Below, piece by piece: positions 1 to 5,072 of a stretch of 5,072 nt of DNA. Below the pieces are notes generated by a model. It did not search any database and was not told the origin of the DNA. It saw only the letters and a list, made by a program, of their open reading frames with translations. Origin of the DNA: Bacillota bacterium. GTDB taxonomy: Bacteria; Bacillota; Dethiobacteria; DTU022. The position numbers and the translations under genes were made by a program. Location of the stretch: contig JAAZIE010000068.1 of NCBI GenBank assembly GCA_012510305.1, positions 1 through 5,072 of the forward strand, given 5' to 3'. Every line of letters starts with the position of its first letter. Within the stretch, counting starts at the first letter, position 1.

Positions 1-125
1 AGCCCATCCCGGTGGCAGTGCACCAGCTGATCATAAACGATCTGGACAATATCCATTCCGGGAACAATTAACCCCATTTTAACCCCGAAGGCAAGCGGCC
101 CCACGTATTCCGGCAATTCGATCAC
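1..125 (-). CDS. Coenzyme F420-0:L-glutamate ligase-like protein, N-terminal fragment
   Basis: This is the first 41 codons of a gene that continues beyond the left edge. From the GTG at 125 it reads VIELPEYVGPLAFGVKMGLI, then VPGMDIVQIVYDQLVHCHRDG. The pattern (a glycine-rich opening, a 'GvK.GlIvPG.Div.iv' stretch, then a helix ending in DGL) resembles the start of CofE/F420_ligase proteins, where 'I..GddL..ii' precedes the 'DGDvlvv' strand. Those enzymes add glutamate to F420-0 using GTP. The start is supported by an AAGGAG (142-137) lying inside the last codons of mobA, 11 nt upstream, with the mobA stop only 5 nt away, so the gene is probably co-transcribed with mobA. With so few residues the family call is tentative and the substrate cannot be judged. 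Clostridia generally do not make F420, so another amide-forming role is possible. Confidence 0.55.
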   Translation of the reverse strand, partial: MIELPEYVGPLAFGVKMGLIVPGMDIVQIVYDQLVHCHRDG

Positions 126-130
126 AGCTG

Positions 131-799
131 TTAGCGCTCCTTCCCCCGGTCAGGGGTGATATTTAACAGTGCCTCATTTTCTTCCGGCAGCAGGCGCTGC
201 GCTCTGCGGTAATCGTCCCAGGTGTTGATATTGAAAAAAGAGCGCTGCCGGGGATCAAAACGCGCGATTTCGGAATAACCGACCCTGCGCATCTTAATTT
301 TATCATAATAATCGATGATCTTCCGCCGGCCCTGTTCGATAAAATTTTCCATCGAGCCGAGGCTGGAGCGATGGTAAAAAGCATGCAGCGGCTGAAAGCA
401 ATTGTCGGTGAAAGGAACCACTGCATCATACTGTGAAGCAAAGCCGTCCATATAGCGGATTAAATCAAGATTTATAAAAGGCATATCGCAGGCGACAACA
501 AACTGGTACGGCAGCTGGGAAACACTTAAACCGGCATGGATCCCCCGCAGGGGGCTCTTCTCATAGCCGGTGAGGAGATCCCCGGTCAGCTTCACCGGAA
601 GGCCCTCAAAAACCTCCTCGCGATCGGTGACCGCCGTAACCTGCTCAAAAAGGGAGCCGAGCCGGCGAACGAGGATTTCGATCAGCGTCACGCCGTTAAA
701 TTCAAGGAGATATTTCGGGTAACCCAGGCGGCTGCTGTCGCCGCCCGCCAGGATAATCGCTCCACCGAGCCGGGAGCTCTGCAACGTTAACACCACCAT
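131..799 (-). CDS. mobA: Molybdenum cofactor guanylyltransferase MobA
   Basis: A 222-residue cytoplasmic enzyme that transfers GMP from GTP to molybdenum-molybdopterin, giving the MGD-type cofactor of DMSO-reductase-family enzymes. The nucleotidyltransferase signature LAGGDSSRLGYPK is at residues 17-29 (family GGxSxRxGxxK). SPLRGIHAGL at 82-91 matches the conserved GPLxGI loop, and VVACDMPFIN at 101-110 is the metal-binding CDMPF motif. PLHAFYHRS at 137-145 and FFNINTWDDY at 188-197 match the family's PL.g.Y and FxNiNTp.D motifs. Length is in the usual range of about 190-230. A short basic and acidic tail after residue 204 is not part of the core. The ATG at 799 has only a weak ribosome site (CAGGGA) but lies 14 bp after the tatC stop, so it is probably translated from the tat transcript. 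This makes sense because Tat exports folded molybdoenzymes. Confidence 0.93.
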   Translation of the reverse strand: MVVLTLQSSRLGGAIILAGGDSSRLGYPKYLLEFNGVTLIEILVRRLGSLFEQVTAVTDREEVFEGLPVKLTGDLLTGYEKSPLRGIHAGLSVSQLPYQFVVACDMPFINLDLIRYMDGFASQYDAVVPFTDNCFQPLHAFYHRSSLGSMENFIEQGRRKIIDYYDKIKMRRVGYSEIARFDPRQRSFFNINTWDDYRRAQRLLPEENEALLNITPDRGKER

Positions 800-813
800 T
801 CAACAGATCCCTG

Positions 814-1554
814 CTATGAGGGTTTGGCCGCCCCTTCCCTGAGCCAGCCGCGATAACCGGCCCGGACCATGAGGATGCATAGCTCGTAAAGCAGCACCAG
901 CGGCAGTGCCAGCAATATCTGCGTCAGCGGATCCGGCGGGGTCAGAACAGCGGCCAGGATCAGGATGGCCAACAGGGCGTATTTCCGCCAGCGCCGCAGC
1001 TGCTCTGCCCGGAGCAGATCCAGCCGCCCCAAAACCCAGGCTGCCAGGGGCAGTTGAAAGATGACTCCGAAAAAAAGGTTAAAGGAGAAAAACAAGGAGA
1101 TGTACTCGCTGATGGCCAGCTTTGGCGTAGCGCTGTCACCGGCATATTGCAACAAAAAGCGCAAAACCTGGGGAAAAACCACCCCGTAAGAGAAAGCCAG
1201 CCCGCCGGCAAAGAGAACGACCACCCCAAAGAAGCTCCGGAAGCAGATCTTTTTTTCTAAAGGAGTCAGGGCCGGGTAGATAAAAGCGACCAGTTGATAG
1301 AGTATCACCGGTGAGGCCAGTACGGCCCCCGCCAGCAGGGCCAGCTTAAATTGCGCCATCAGCGCTTCCGGCGGTGAGAAAAAAACCAGGCGCAGCTCTC
1401 CGGCAGGCCGGGTCATCAAACGGCGAATCGGCTCTGCCAAAACGAAACATGCGCTTGAAACGGCAAGAAAAACCGCGCCCGCCGTAATCAGGCGACAGCG
1501 CAGTTCGGCAAAATGCTGCAGCATTGTCATGGCTGCATCTGCATTTTTGCTCAT
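814..1554 (-). CDS. tatC: Twin-arginine translocase subunit TatC
   Basis: A 246-residue inner-membrane protein with six predicted membrane segments (roughly residues 23-43, 70-94, 106-130, 152-176, 191-206 and 209-229). TatC is the receptor for twin-arginine signal peptides and recruits TatA to move folded proteins across the membrane. Family signatures: HFAELRCRL at 14-22 (usually HLxELRxR), SPVILYQLVAFIYPALTPLE at 81-100 with the conserved Glu at 100, FGVIFQLPL at 162-170, and LTPPDPLTQILLALPL at 204-219 followed by LYE. Gln167 sits where proteobacterial TatC has a Glu; Gln also occurs at this place in Firmicutes TatC proteins, so I do not read it as a defect. The ATG at 1554 has GGGAGG 13 nt upstream, a longer spacing than usual; Met9 and Met11 lie closely downstream as alternatives. 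The gene sits 94 bp after the second tatA and 14 bp before mobA. Confidence 0.95.
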   Translation of the reverse strand: MSKNADAAMTMLQHFAELRCRLITAGAVFLAVSSACFVLAEPIRRLMTRPAGELRLVFFSPPEALMAQFKLALLAGAVLASPVILYQLVAFIYPALTPLEKKICFRSFFGVVVLFAGGLAFSYGVVFPQVLRFLLQYAGDSATPKLAISEYISLFFSFNLFFGVIFQLPLAAWVLGRLDLLRAEQLRRWRKYALLAILILAAVLTPPDPLTQILLALPLVLLYELCILMVRAGYRGWLREGAAKPS

Positions 1555-1648
1555 TAATTCCGCAGCGCCTCCCGTGATTGATCTAAGTGTCTAAAACTCT
1601 TTTTAGCGGCAGGATCTTTAGGCCGGGCAAAAGCGCTTATGAACCCGG
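1555..1648 (-). other. tatA-tatC intergenic gap with two weak hairpins
   Basis: This 94-bp non-coding gap breaks the otherwise tight tat-mobA block. A GC hairpin can form between 1623-1627 (CCGGG) and 1644-1648 (CCCGG) with a 16-nt loop that contains the palindrome AAGCGCTT (1631-1638). A second, AT-rich hairpin pairs CTAAAA (1591-1596) with TTTTAG (1601-1606) around a 4-nt loop. Neither is followed by a U-run in the minus direction, so I do not call a terminator. They may act as mRNA processing or stability elements that let tatA be made in excess over tatC, as Tat stoichiometry requires, but that is inference. Confidence 0.3.
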
Positions 1649-1822
1649 TTACTCCTGCTGCTCCGGCGAGGTGGAAGAAGATTCGGGTTTGCCTTTCATC
1701 CCGTCTTTCAACTCCGTTACACTCTTACCGATGGCCCGGGCCAGTTCCGGCAGCCTGTTCGCCCCAAAAAGAAGCAAAATGGCGACCAGAATTAAAATCA
1801 GTTCAGTTGCGCCAAGTTTCAT
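1649..1822 (-). CDS. tatA: TatA-family translocase protein, second copy (57 aa)
   Basis: A small membrane protein of 57 residues: one membrane helix at about 5-20 with a polar Glu at 7, the FG hinge at 19-20, an amphipathic helix at about 22-40 (RLPELARAIGKSVTELKDGM), and a short polar tail rich in Ser, Glu and Gln. This is the minimal TatA/E architecture; TatA oligomers form the protein-conducting part of the Tat system. The family FGP hinge is FGA here. A longer reading from 1999 exists, but its extra 59 residues are unlike any Tat protein and overlap the upstream tatA. The start at 1822 is fixed by a near-perfect ribosome site 7 nt upstream. It lies 40 bp after the upstream tatA and before tatC. 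It is too short for a typical TatB, and Gram-positive bacteria usually lack TatB. Confidence 0.92.
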   Translation of the reverse strand: MKLGATELILILVAILLLFGANRLPELARAIGKSVTELKDGMKGKPESSSTSPEQQE

Positions 1823-1829
1823 CCGATTT

Positions 1830-1838
1830 ACCTCCTTT
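1830..1838 (-). promoter_or_regulatory. Strong ribosome binding site of the second tatA
   Basis: AAAGGAGGT on the minus strand, ending 7 nt before the ATG at 1822. It matches the anti-Shine-Dalgarno sequence fully and decides the start of the 57-residue TatA against the longer open frame that extends to 1999. Confidence 0.88.
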
Positions 1839-1862
1839 GACTGGTTACAGATTGGCCCACAG

Positions 1863-2060
1863 CTATTTTTTCTCCTCCCTATCCTCCTCTTCGTCCAGGG
1901 AGAAAGCTTTGCCCATATCGCTGAAGGCGCTTCGAAATTCCCGGATGCCGCGGCCGATAGAACGTCCCATATCAGGAAGCTTGGCCGGCCCGAAAACAAT
2001 TAGCGCTACCACCAGGATGACCACAATTTCCATAAGGCCGATGGAACTACCAAAAGGCAA
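1863..2060 (-). CDS. tatA: TatA-family translocase protein, first copy (65 aa, TTG start)
   Basis: A 65-residue TatA: short N-terminal segment (MPFGSSIGL), membrane helix at about 9-23 containing Glu11, the canonical FGP hinge at 23-25, an amphipathic helix (KLPDMGRSIGRGIREFR, 27-43), and a very acidic then basic tail (DEEEDREEKK). It is closer to the TatA consensus than its downstream paralogue. The start is a TTG at 2060: an in-frame stop lies directly before it, and AAGGGG (2075-2070) is 9 nt upstream. The only early ATG (2033, codon 10) has no ribosome site and would remove the conserved N-terminal residues before the helix. This is the first gene of the tatA-tatA-tatC-mobA block and follows a 182-bp intergenic region. 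Confidence 0.92.
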   Translation of the reverse strand: MPFGSSIGLMEIVVILVVALIVFGPAKLPDMGRSIGRGIREFRSAFSDMGKAFSLDEEEDREEKK

Positions 2061-2153
2061 TCAACCTCACCCCTTACCAGGAGGATATCAAACGTAACGG
2101 CCCATAGCAGTATTTCTACACGATTAAAATAATTCCTCTTTTATTATTCAGGC

Positions 2154-2224
2154 GCCGGTACAGCAGCCGGCCCCGGGCTTTCCCAAAGGCACAGCGGCAC
2201 CGCCCGGGGCCGGGGTTGTCCGGC
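2154..2224. repeat. 71-nt imperfect inverted repeat with a 12-bp GC stem
   Basis: CCGGCCCCGGGC (2167-2178) and GCCCGGGGCCGG (2202-2213) are perfectly complementary, giving a 12-bp stem of G and C only, with a 23-nt loop. The pairing continues outward across a small internal loop (2163-2166 against 2214-2216): ACA (2160-2162) pairs with TGT (2217-2219), then GCCGG (2154-2158) with CCGGC (2220-2224), with T2159 bulged. About 20 base pairs form in all. It lies 18 bp after the PAP2 stop and 93 bp before the tatA start. No U-run follows on either strand, so it is not a textbook intrinsic terminator, though it could stop or protect the PAP2 transcript. Confidence 0.75.
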
Positions 2225-2242
2225 AGCAATTGGATCGTTGAA

Positions 2243-3247
2243 TTATTTAGCCGCCTCGCGCGGGGTCAGCTTGAGCGCCACAAAAAGCGCCGGCGCCAGC
2301 AGGGTAACCCAGATGCCGACAAGCCCGTACCGGACAAAATAGAAGGCTGCTTCCAGGGCTACCGTGTCGGCGATGAGCAGCAACTTCAGCCCGATGACGA
2401 TGCCGAAGAGCACCGCCAAGCCGATCACCGCTTTCAAGATCTGGAATCCCCAGGGCGCCTGGGGGACAAAGCGCACCCTGTCCCCTTCGATGATGTAACC
2501 GACCGCGGCGCCGGCCAGAAGACCCATCAGCTTGGGCATATCGCTTGCGGGAGCAAGGGCTGTCAGGGCTATGGGGACGGCCAGGCAGAGCGCCAGGAGA
2601 AGAGGCCGGGAAAACTTTCGTTGCCACCCCTTTTCCATGAAGACGCTGCTCAGCCAGACCATGAGCAGCAGCAGGGGGATGCCCATGGCGTAACCGCCCA
2701 GGATATCACCGGGGTAGTGGTATCCCAGGATGATCCGCGAAAAGGGGGTCAGCACCATGACCACCAGCGCCCAGGCCCAAAACCCGCTTTTCTTGATGCG
2801 GATGCCCAGGTAGCCCCAGACGGTCACCGCAGTGAGGGTGTGCCCGCTGGGAAAGGCATAGCTTTCCAGCAGCGGTTTTCCGTCCATAAGAGGACGTGCC
2901 AGGGCAAAAATATCCTTGGTCACGCCGCTGACCAGGCCGGAGATCAGCAGCACCGCCGCCGACCAGAAACCGATGGATTTGTTGATGCACCAGATTATTA
3001 TACCGAAAAAGATCATGTAGAATTCGTCTTCACCGAGATAAGTAAAAAACAAAAACAGGTATTCCACCGGCTTGATCGCCCGGAATTGCTGCAGATAGTC
3101 GATCATGACCATGCTGCGGGTCCAGTCCCAGTACCGGTAGAGCAAAGCGCTGCATACGAGAACAGCCACCCAGCTGAAAATGAGCCAAAAGATCTCCCGC
3201 CCCCGCTTCGGAGAAAAGTAGGGCCTCATCGTAGTGGGAGCTTTCAT
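2243..3247 (-). CDS. PAP2-family membrane phosphatase with C-terminal membrane extension
   Basis: A 334-residue polytopic membrane protein carrying all three motifs of the type 2 phosphatidic acid phosphatase / undecaprenyl-diphosphatase superfamily: KDIFALARP at 111-119 (KxxxxxxRP), FPSGHT at 132-137 with the acid-base His136, and SRIILGYHYPGD at 170-181 with the nucleophile His177 and Asp181. Such enzymes remove phosphate from lipid phosphates or polyprenyl diphosphates at the outer membrane face. The PAP2 core ends near residue 203; the remaining ~130 residues hold about four further hydrophobic segments (around 214-233, 238-254, 268-292, 305-325) with no motif I recognise. The ATG at 3247 has AAAGGAG 9 nt upstream. 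The gene stands apart: the 98 bp before it show no clear promoter, and a large inverted repeat follows it. The substrate cannot be told from sequence. Confidence 0.9.
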   Translation of the reverse strand: MKAPTTMRPYFSPKRGREIFWLIFSWVAVLVCSALLYRYWDWTRSMVMIDYLQQFRAIKPVEYLFLFFTYLGEDEFYMIFFGIIIWCINKSIGFWSAAVLLISGLVSGVTKDIFALARPLMDGKPLLESYAFPSGHTLTAVTVWGYLGIRIKKSGFWAWALVVMVLTPFSRIILGYHYPGDILGGYAMGIPLLLLMVWLSSVFMEKGWQRKFSRPLLLALCLAVPIALTALAPASDMPKLMGLLAGAAVGYIIEGDRVRFVPQAPWGFQILKAVIGLAVLFGIVIGLKLLLIADTVALEAAFYFVRYGLVGIWVTLLAPALFVALKLTPREAAK

Positions 3248-3345
3248 ACGGATTCACTCCTTTCGCTGAATTATGTAAAAAGAGCCAACTGCGCCATGAT
3301 TTATGAATTCGCCGCCGCTGCTCCTTCTCCTGCCTCCGGAGCCGA

Positions 3346-3996
3346 TCAACCGCCGGTCCGGCGCAAGCGGTGGATCAGGATTTCGTAGGAGGTGCGCACG
3401 CGATCATCGGGCACCGTAACCGCCCTGGTAAAACGCTCCCCGGTAAAAAGAACGCCCTCCAGGAGCTCTTCGATAAAGGAGAGGGTTACCGGGCGGCGGG
3501 GGTGAGAAAAATAGATGCTTCCCCCAAGCCTGCTCACGCTCAACAGCACCCTCTTCAGGTGGGGCAGCAGGCGCGGTTCATAGGCAATATCGGAGGCCAG
3601 CACCAGGTCAAAACGTTCTTCCCAGGTAAAATCACGCCAGTCGGCCTGCAGCAGCCGGTAGCGGGGCAGCCGGTGCAGCCGGGCGTTGGCTGCACAAAGA
3701 TCGAGAGCAAGCCCTTGGAAGTCGGAGAAGATCACCTCTGCGCCCCGCAGCCCGCAGGCGATCCCCGGCAGCCCCACCCCGGCGCCCAGCTCGAGCACTT
3801 TTTTCCCTTCAATAGCGGGCCCCTGTAAGAAATGCGCGGCCAGCCCCCTTGCCGCAGGCCAGGGCTCGGCCCAGCAGGGCACCTGGTCGGGATCTCCCGG
3901 GTCGTCGAAAAGGGCTTCCAGATCGGCGGCGACATATAGAGGCAGCACTCTCCCGCCCAGGTCCACATCAATCAACCGGGTTTCCATTGCGTTCAC
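3346..3996 (-). CDS. Class I SAM-dependent methyltransferase, METTL21/ETFB-lysine-methyltransferase-like
   Basis: A 216-residue soluble protein with a Rossmann-type methyltransferase fold. Motif I, VLELGAGVGLPGI, is at 67-79; the acidic residue after strand 2 is Asp92 (VIFSDF); DW at 119-120 follows strand 3; and LASDIAYEPRLLPHL at 133-147 is motif IV. The 'D-I-x-Y-E' form of motif IV together with the WAEPWPAARGLA segment before motif I is typical of the protein-lysine methyltransferase group related to METTL21 and ETFBKMT, so a protein substrate is more likely than a small molecule; this is inference. The GTG start at 3996 shares GTGA with the stop of the upstream gene, and GGAG lies about 7 nt before it, so translation is coupled. 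The nearby ATG (3987) is too far from the ribosome site. Confidence 0.8.
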   Translation of the reverse strand: MNAMETRLIDVDLGGRVLPLYVAADLEALFDDPGDPDQVPCWAEPWPAARGLAAHFLQGPAIEGKKVLELGAGVGLPGIACGLRGAEVIFSDFQGLALDLCAANARLHRLPRYRLLQADWRDFTWEERFDLVLASDIAYEPRLLPHLKRVLLSVSRLGGSIYFSHPRRPVTLSFIEELLEGVLFTGERFTRAVTVPDDRVRTSYEILIHRLRRTGG

Positions 3997-4241
3997 CGGT
4001 TCTCTCCATTTTCATTTTCGCTCTCCTGCAGGGATGCGAGCAGGGCCCGGGCCCGGGAAAGCATCTCTTCTGGAACATAGAGATCTATTTCATAAGCTTG
4101 CCCGCCTACCACCCGCATGGCGCCGGCCAGGGGATCGCTCTCTTTTCGCCGCACCGGAATCGAGGCTGTCTCCAGCATGCCGGAGACAATACCGGCCTCG
4201 ACATCGTTGTACGCTTGCATCAAAAAGGTCCATCCCTCCAT
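3993..4241 (-). CDS. DUF2007-type small protein
   Basis: An 82-residue protein resembling the DUF2007 family ('putative prokaryotic signal transducing protein'). Visible parts: strand WTFLMQAYN (4-12), helix DVEAGIVSGMLETA (13-26), strand SIPVRRK (27-33), then YEIDLYVPEEMLSRARALL (50-68), which matches the family's 'i.lyVpee.l..A..lL' ending. The last 14 residues are hydrophilic, rich in Glu and Asn. In other proteins this fold occurs alone or fused to larger domains; the biochemical role is unknown. The ATG at 4241 is preceded by a purine-rich AAGGGGAAGGGG, and a perfect -10 hexamer lies about 40 bp upstream, so it is probably the first gene of the minus-strand cluster. Its stop overlaps the methyltransferase start by 4 nt, suggesting the two act together. 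Confidence 0.72.
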   Translation of the reverse strand: MEGWTFLMQAYNDVEAGIVSGMLETASIPVRRKESDPLAGAMRVVGGQAYEIDLYVPEEMLSRARALLASLQESENENGENR

Positions 4242-4280
4242 TTTTACCCGCCCCTTCCCCTTAAATTAAGCTGTGATCCC

Positions 4281-4286
4281 ATTATA
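4281..4286 (-). promoter_or_regulatory. Candidate -10 element for the DUF2007/methyltransferase genes
   Basis: A perfect TATAAT on the minus strand, about 40 bp upstream of the ATG at 4241. The -35 is weak: ATATTG at 16-bp spacing is the best match. TTGATA (4305-4300) is a better hexamer but only 13 bp away, which is too close. The predicted start would lie near 4274, giving a leader of about 33 nt with the purine-rich ribosome site. Confidence 0.4.
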
Positions 4287-4345
4287 GATTGCTTTTCGGT
4301 ATCAATATTATGTTGTCTGCTCTCCCGCAGGCCGGAAGAGACCAT

Positions 4346-4374
4346 TTGACGGCCCGGCCAATAAATTTTATGAT
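4346..4374 (+). promoter_or_regulatory. Sigma-A-type promoter for queG
   Basis: TTGACG (4346-4351) and TATGAT (4369-4374) are separated by exactly 17 bp, each differing by one base from the sigma-A consensus. The predicted transcription start is near 4381, so the leader before the GTG at 4394 would be only about 13 nt. The -10 hexamer overlaps two in-frame ATG codons (4370 and 4373), which would then be untranscribed; this favours the GTG as the start. Confidence 0.6.
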
Positions 4375-4393
4375 GGTCAGGGGGGAAGGACTG

Positions 4394-5072
4394 GTGAGCA
4401 GATCGCTTAAAAATTTACCGGAACTGGCCGCGGCGGCGGGCCTGGTGCAGGCCGCGGTAGCTCCCACCGAAGCCCCTGCCGGCCTGCTCTCGCATCTCAG
4501 GCGGCGGGCCGCAGAGGGCCGGGTAAGCCCTTTTGAAGAAAAAGATCCGGCGCTTCGCCTGGCCCCGGAAAAGCTGCTCCCGGGATGCCGCAGCATTATC
4601 GTGGTGGGGCTGCCGCACACGGTCCCGGAAAAAGTAGAACACCGGGGAGAAAAGGGCCCGCGGGGAAAGGTGGCCCGCTGTGCCAGGGGCCCCGACTATC
4701 ACCTGCTCCTGAAATCCCGGTCGGAGCGCCTGCTGGGGCTGCTCAAAAAAGAGCTTCCCGGGCCGCTGCGCAGCCGGATATTGGCCGATCGCAGCCCTCT
4801 GGTGGAACGAGAACTGGCCCGGCTTGCCGGGCTCGGCTGCATCGGAGAAAATTGCACCCTGATCACGCCGGAGAGCGGTTCTTATATCTCCCTGGGGACA
4901 ATTCTTCTCGACCGCGCCCTGGTACCGGGCAACCCCCAGACCCAAAGCTGCCGGCAGTGCGGCCTTTGTCGCGAGGCCTGCCCTACGGGAGCGCTGCGCG
5001 AACCCTTTGTGATCGACCCTTACCGCTGCCTTTCCTACATCAGCCAGGCGCCGGGAGTGGTCCCGGCGGAAA
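4394..5072 (+). CDS. queG: Epoxyqueuosine reductase QueG-like iron-sulfur protein, partial
   Basis: The first 226 residues of a gene that runs off the right edge. QueG reduces epoxyqueuosine in tRNA to queuosine with cobalamin and two [4Fe-4S] clusters. Seen: a DUF1730-type N-terminal part with CRSIIVVGLPH (65-75) and CARGPDYH (96-103); ADRSPLVERELARLAGLGCI (131-150) with Asp132, the conserved acidic residue of the family; GSYISLGTILLD (162-173); the first cluster CRQCGLCREACP (Cys186, 189, 192, 196); and RCLSY (211-215). The second cluster motif lies beyond the edge. Two family positions differ: IGEN at 150-153 where IGKN is usual, and Cys in place of Tyr in the YA.G.DYH motif. A QueG paralogue with another substrate is therefore possible. 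GTG 4394 is preferred on promoter grounds; ATGs at 4370 and 4373 are in frame but lack a ribosome site. AAGGA lies only 3 nt and AGGGGGG 8 nt before the GTG. Confidence 0.82.
   Translation, partial: MSRSLKNLPELAAAAGLVQAAVAPTEAPAGLLSHLRRRAAEGRVSPFEEKDPALRLAPEKLLPGCRSIIVVGLPHTVPEKVEHRGEKGPRGKVARCARGPDYHLLLKSRSERLLGLLKKELPGPLRSRILADRSPLVERELARLAGLGCIGENCTLITPESGSYISLGTILLDRALVPGNPQTQSCRQCGLCREACPTGALREPFVIDPYRCLSYISQAPGVVPAE

Noticed and set aside
1552..1606. Intrinsic terminator between tatA and tatC
   Set aside because: The AT-rich 6-bp stem is weak and has no U-run after it in the direction of transcription.
1649..1999. Long form of the second TatA (116 codons)
   Set aside because: The extra N-terminal part overlaps the first tatA in another frame and is unlike Tat proteins. 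The perfect ribosome site before 1822 fixes the short form.
2078..2088. CAGGAGGATAT on the plus strand, looking like a ribosome binding site
   Set aside because: No start codon follows at a suitable distance, and no plus-strand coding sequence is supported there. It is antisense to the tatA leader.
2123..2151. Possible tat promoter on the minus strand (CTGAAT, 17 bp, TTTAAT)
   Set aside because: The -10 fits at 5 of 6 bases but the -35 at only 3 of 6. The AT-rich stretch gives such matches easily, so it is not listed as a feature.
3248..3345. Promoter or terminator between the methyltransferase and PAP2 genes
   Set aside because: CATAAT is present on the minus strand but without a -35 at suitable spacing. 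The only palindrome, CTCCGGAG, is too short and has no loop, so nothing can be claimed.
2216..3388. Long plus-strand open frame of 390 codons opposite the PAP2 gene
   Set aside because: The translation is very rich in Gln, His, Asp, Gly and Pro with no motif. It is the antisense shadow of a gene with three intact catalytic motifs and a strong ribosome site.
4415..4945. Minus-strand open frame opposite queG
   Set aside because: It is antisense to clear QueG motifs (cysteine cluster, PDYH), and its protein is Gln/Arg/Gly-rich with no recognisable domain.

Overview
The window looks like chromosomal DNA from a GC-rich Gram-positive anaerobe of the Firmicutes/Clostridia type (for example Peptococcaceae or Thermoanaerobacterales). 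This is an inference. It rests on strong AAAGGAGG-type ribosome binding sites, frequent GTG and TTG starts, two short TatA-type proteins with no recognisable TatB, and the gene content. No rRNA, tRNA, CRISPR array, insertion sequence or phage gene is visible. Every stretch above 200 bases is coding.

Layout. Eight genes lie on the minus strand, read from about 4241 down to 1: a small DUF2007-type protein, a class I SAM methyltransferase overlapping it by 4 nt, a PAP2-family membrane phosphatase, tatA (TTG start), a second tatA, tatC, mobA, and the first 41 codons of a protein resembling coenzyme F420-0:L-glutamate ligase, which runs off the left edge. A divergent gene on the plus strand from 4394, resembling the epoxyqueuosine reductase QueG, runs off the right edge. 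The 152-bp divergent intergenic region (4242-4393) carries a good sigma-A-type promoter for queG and a perfect TATAAT on the opposite strand for the DUF2007 gene.

How the genes fit together. The tatA-tatA-tatC-mobA block is functionally coherent. MobA attaches GMP to molybdopterin to make the guanine dinucleotide cofactor of DMSO-reductase-family enzymes such as formate dehydrogenases, and the Tat translocon exports such enzymes already folded with cofactor. tatC to mobA is 14 bp, and mobA carries the ribosome binding site of the next gene in its own 3' end. The DUF2007 and methyltransferase genes form a second tightly coupled pair through a GTGA overlap. The PAP2 gene stands more alone, with a 98-bp gap before it and a 71-nt imperfect inverted repeat between it and the tat genes that may separate the two transcripts.

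I see no convincing new biological system. The points worth a second look are the F420-ligase-like gene behind mobA, the large inverted repeat, the divergent QueG motifs, and the methyltransferase/DUF2007 pair.
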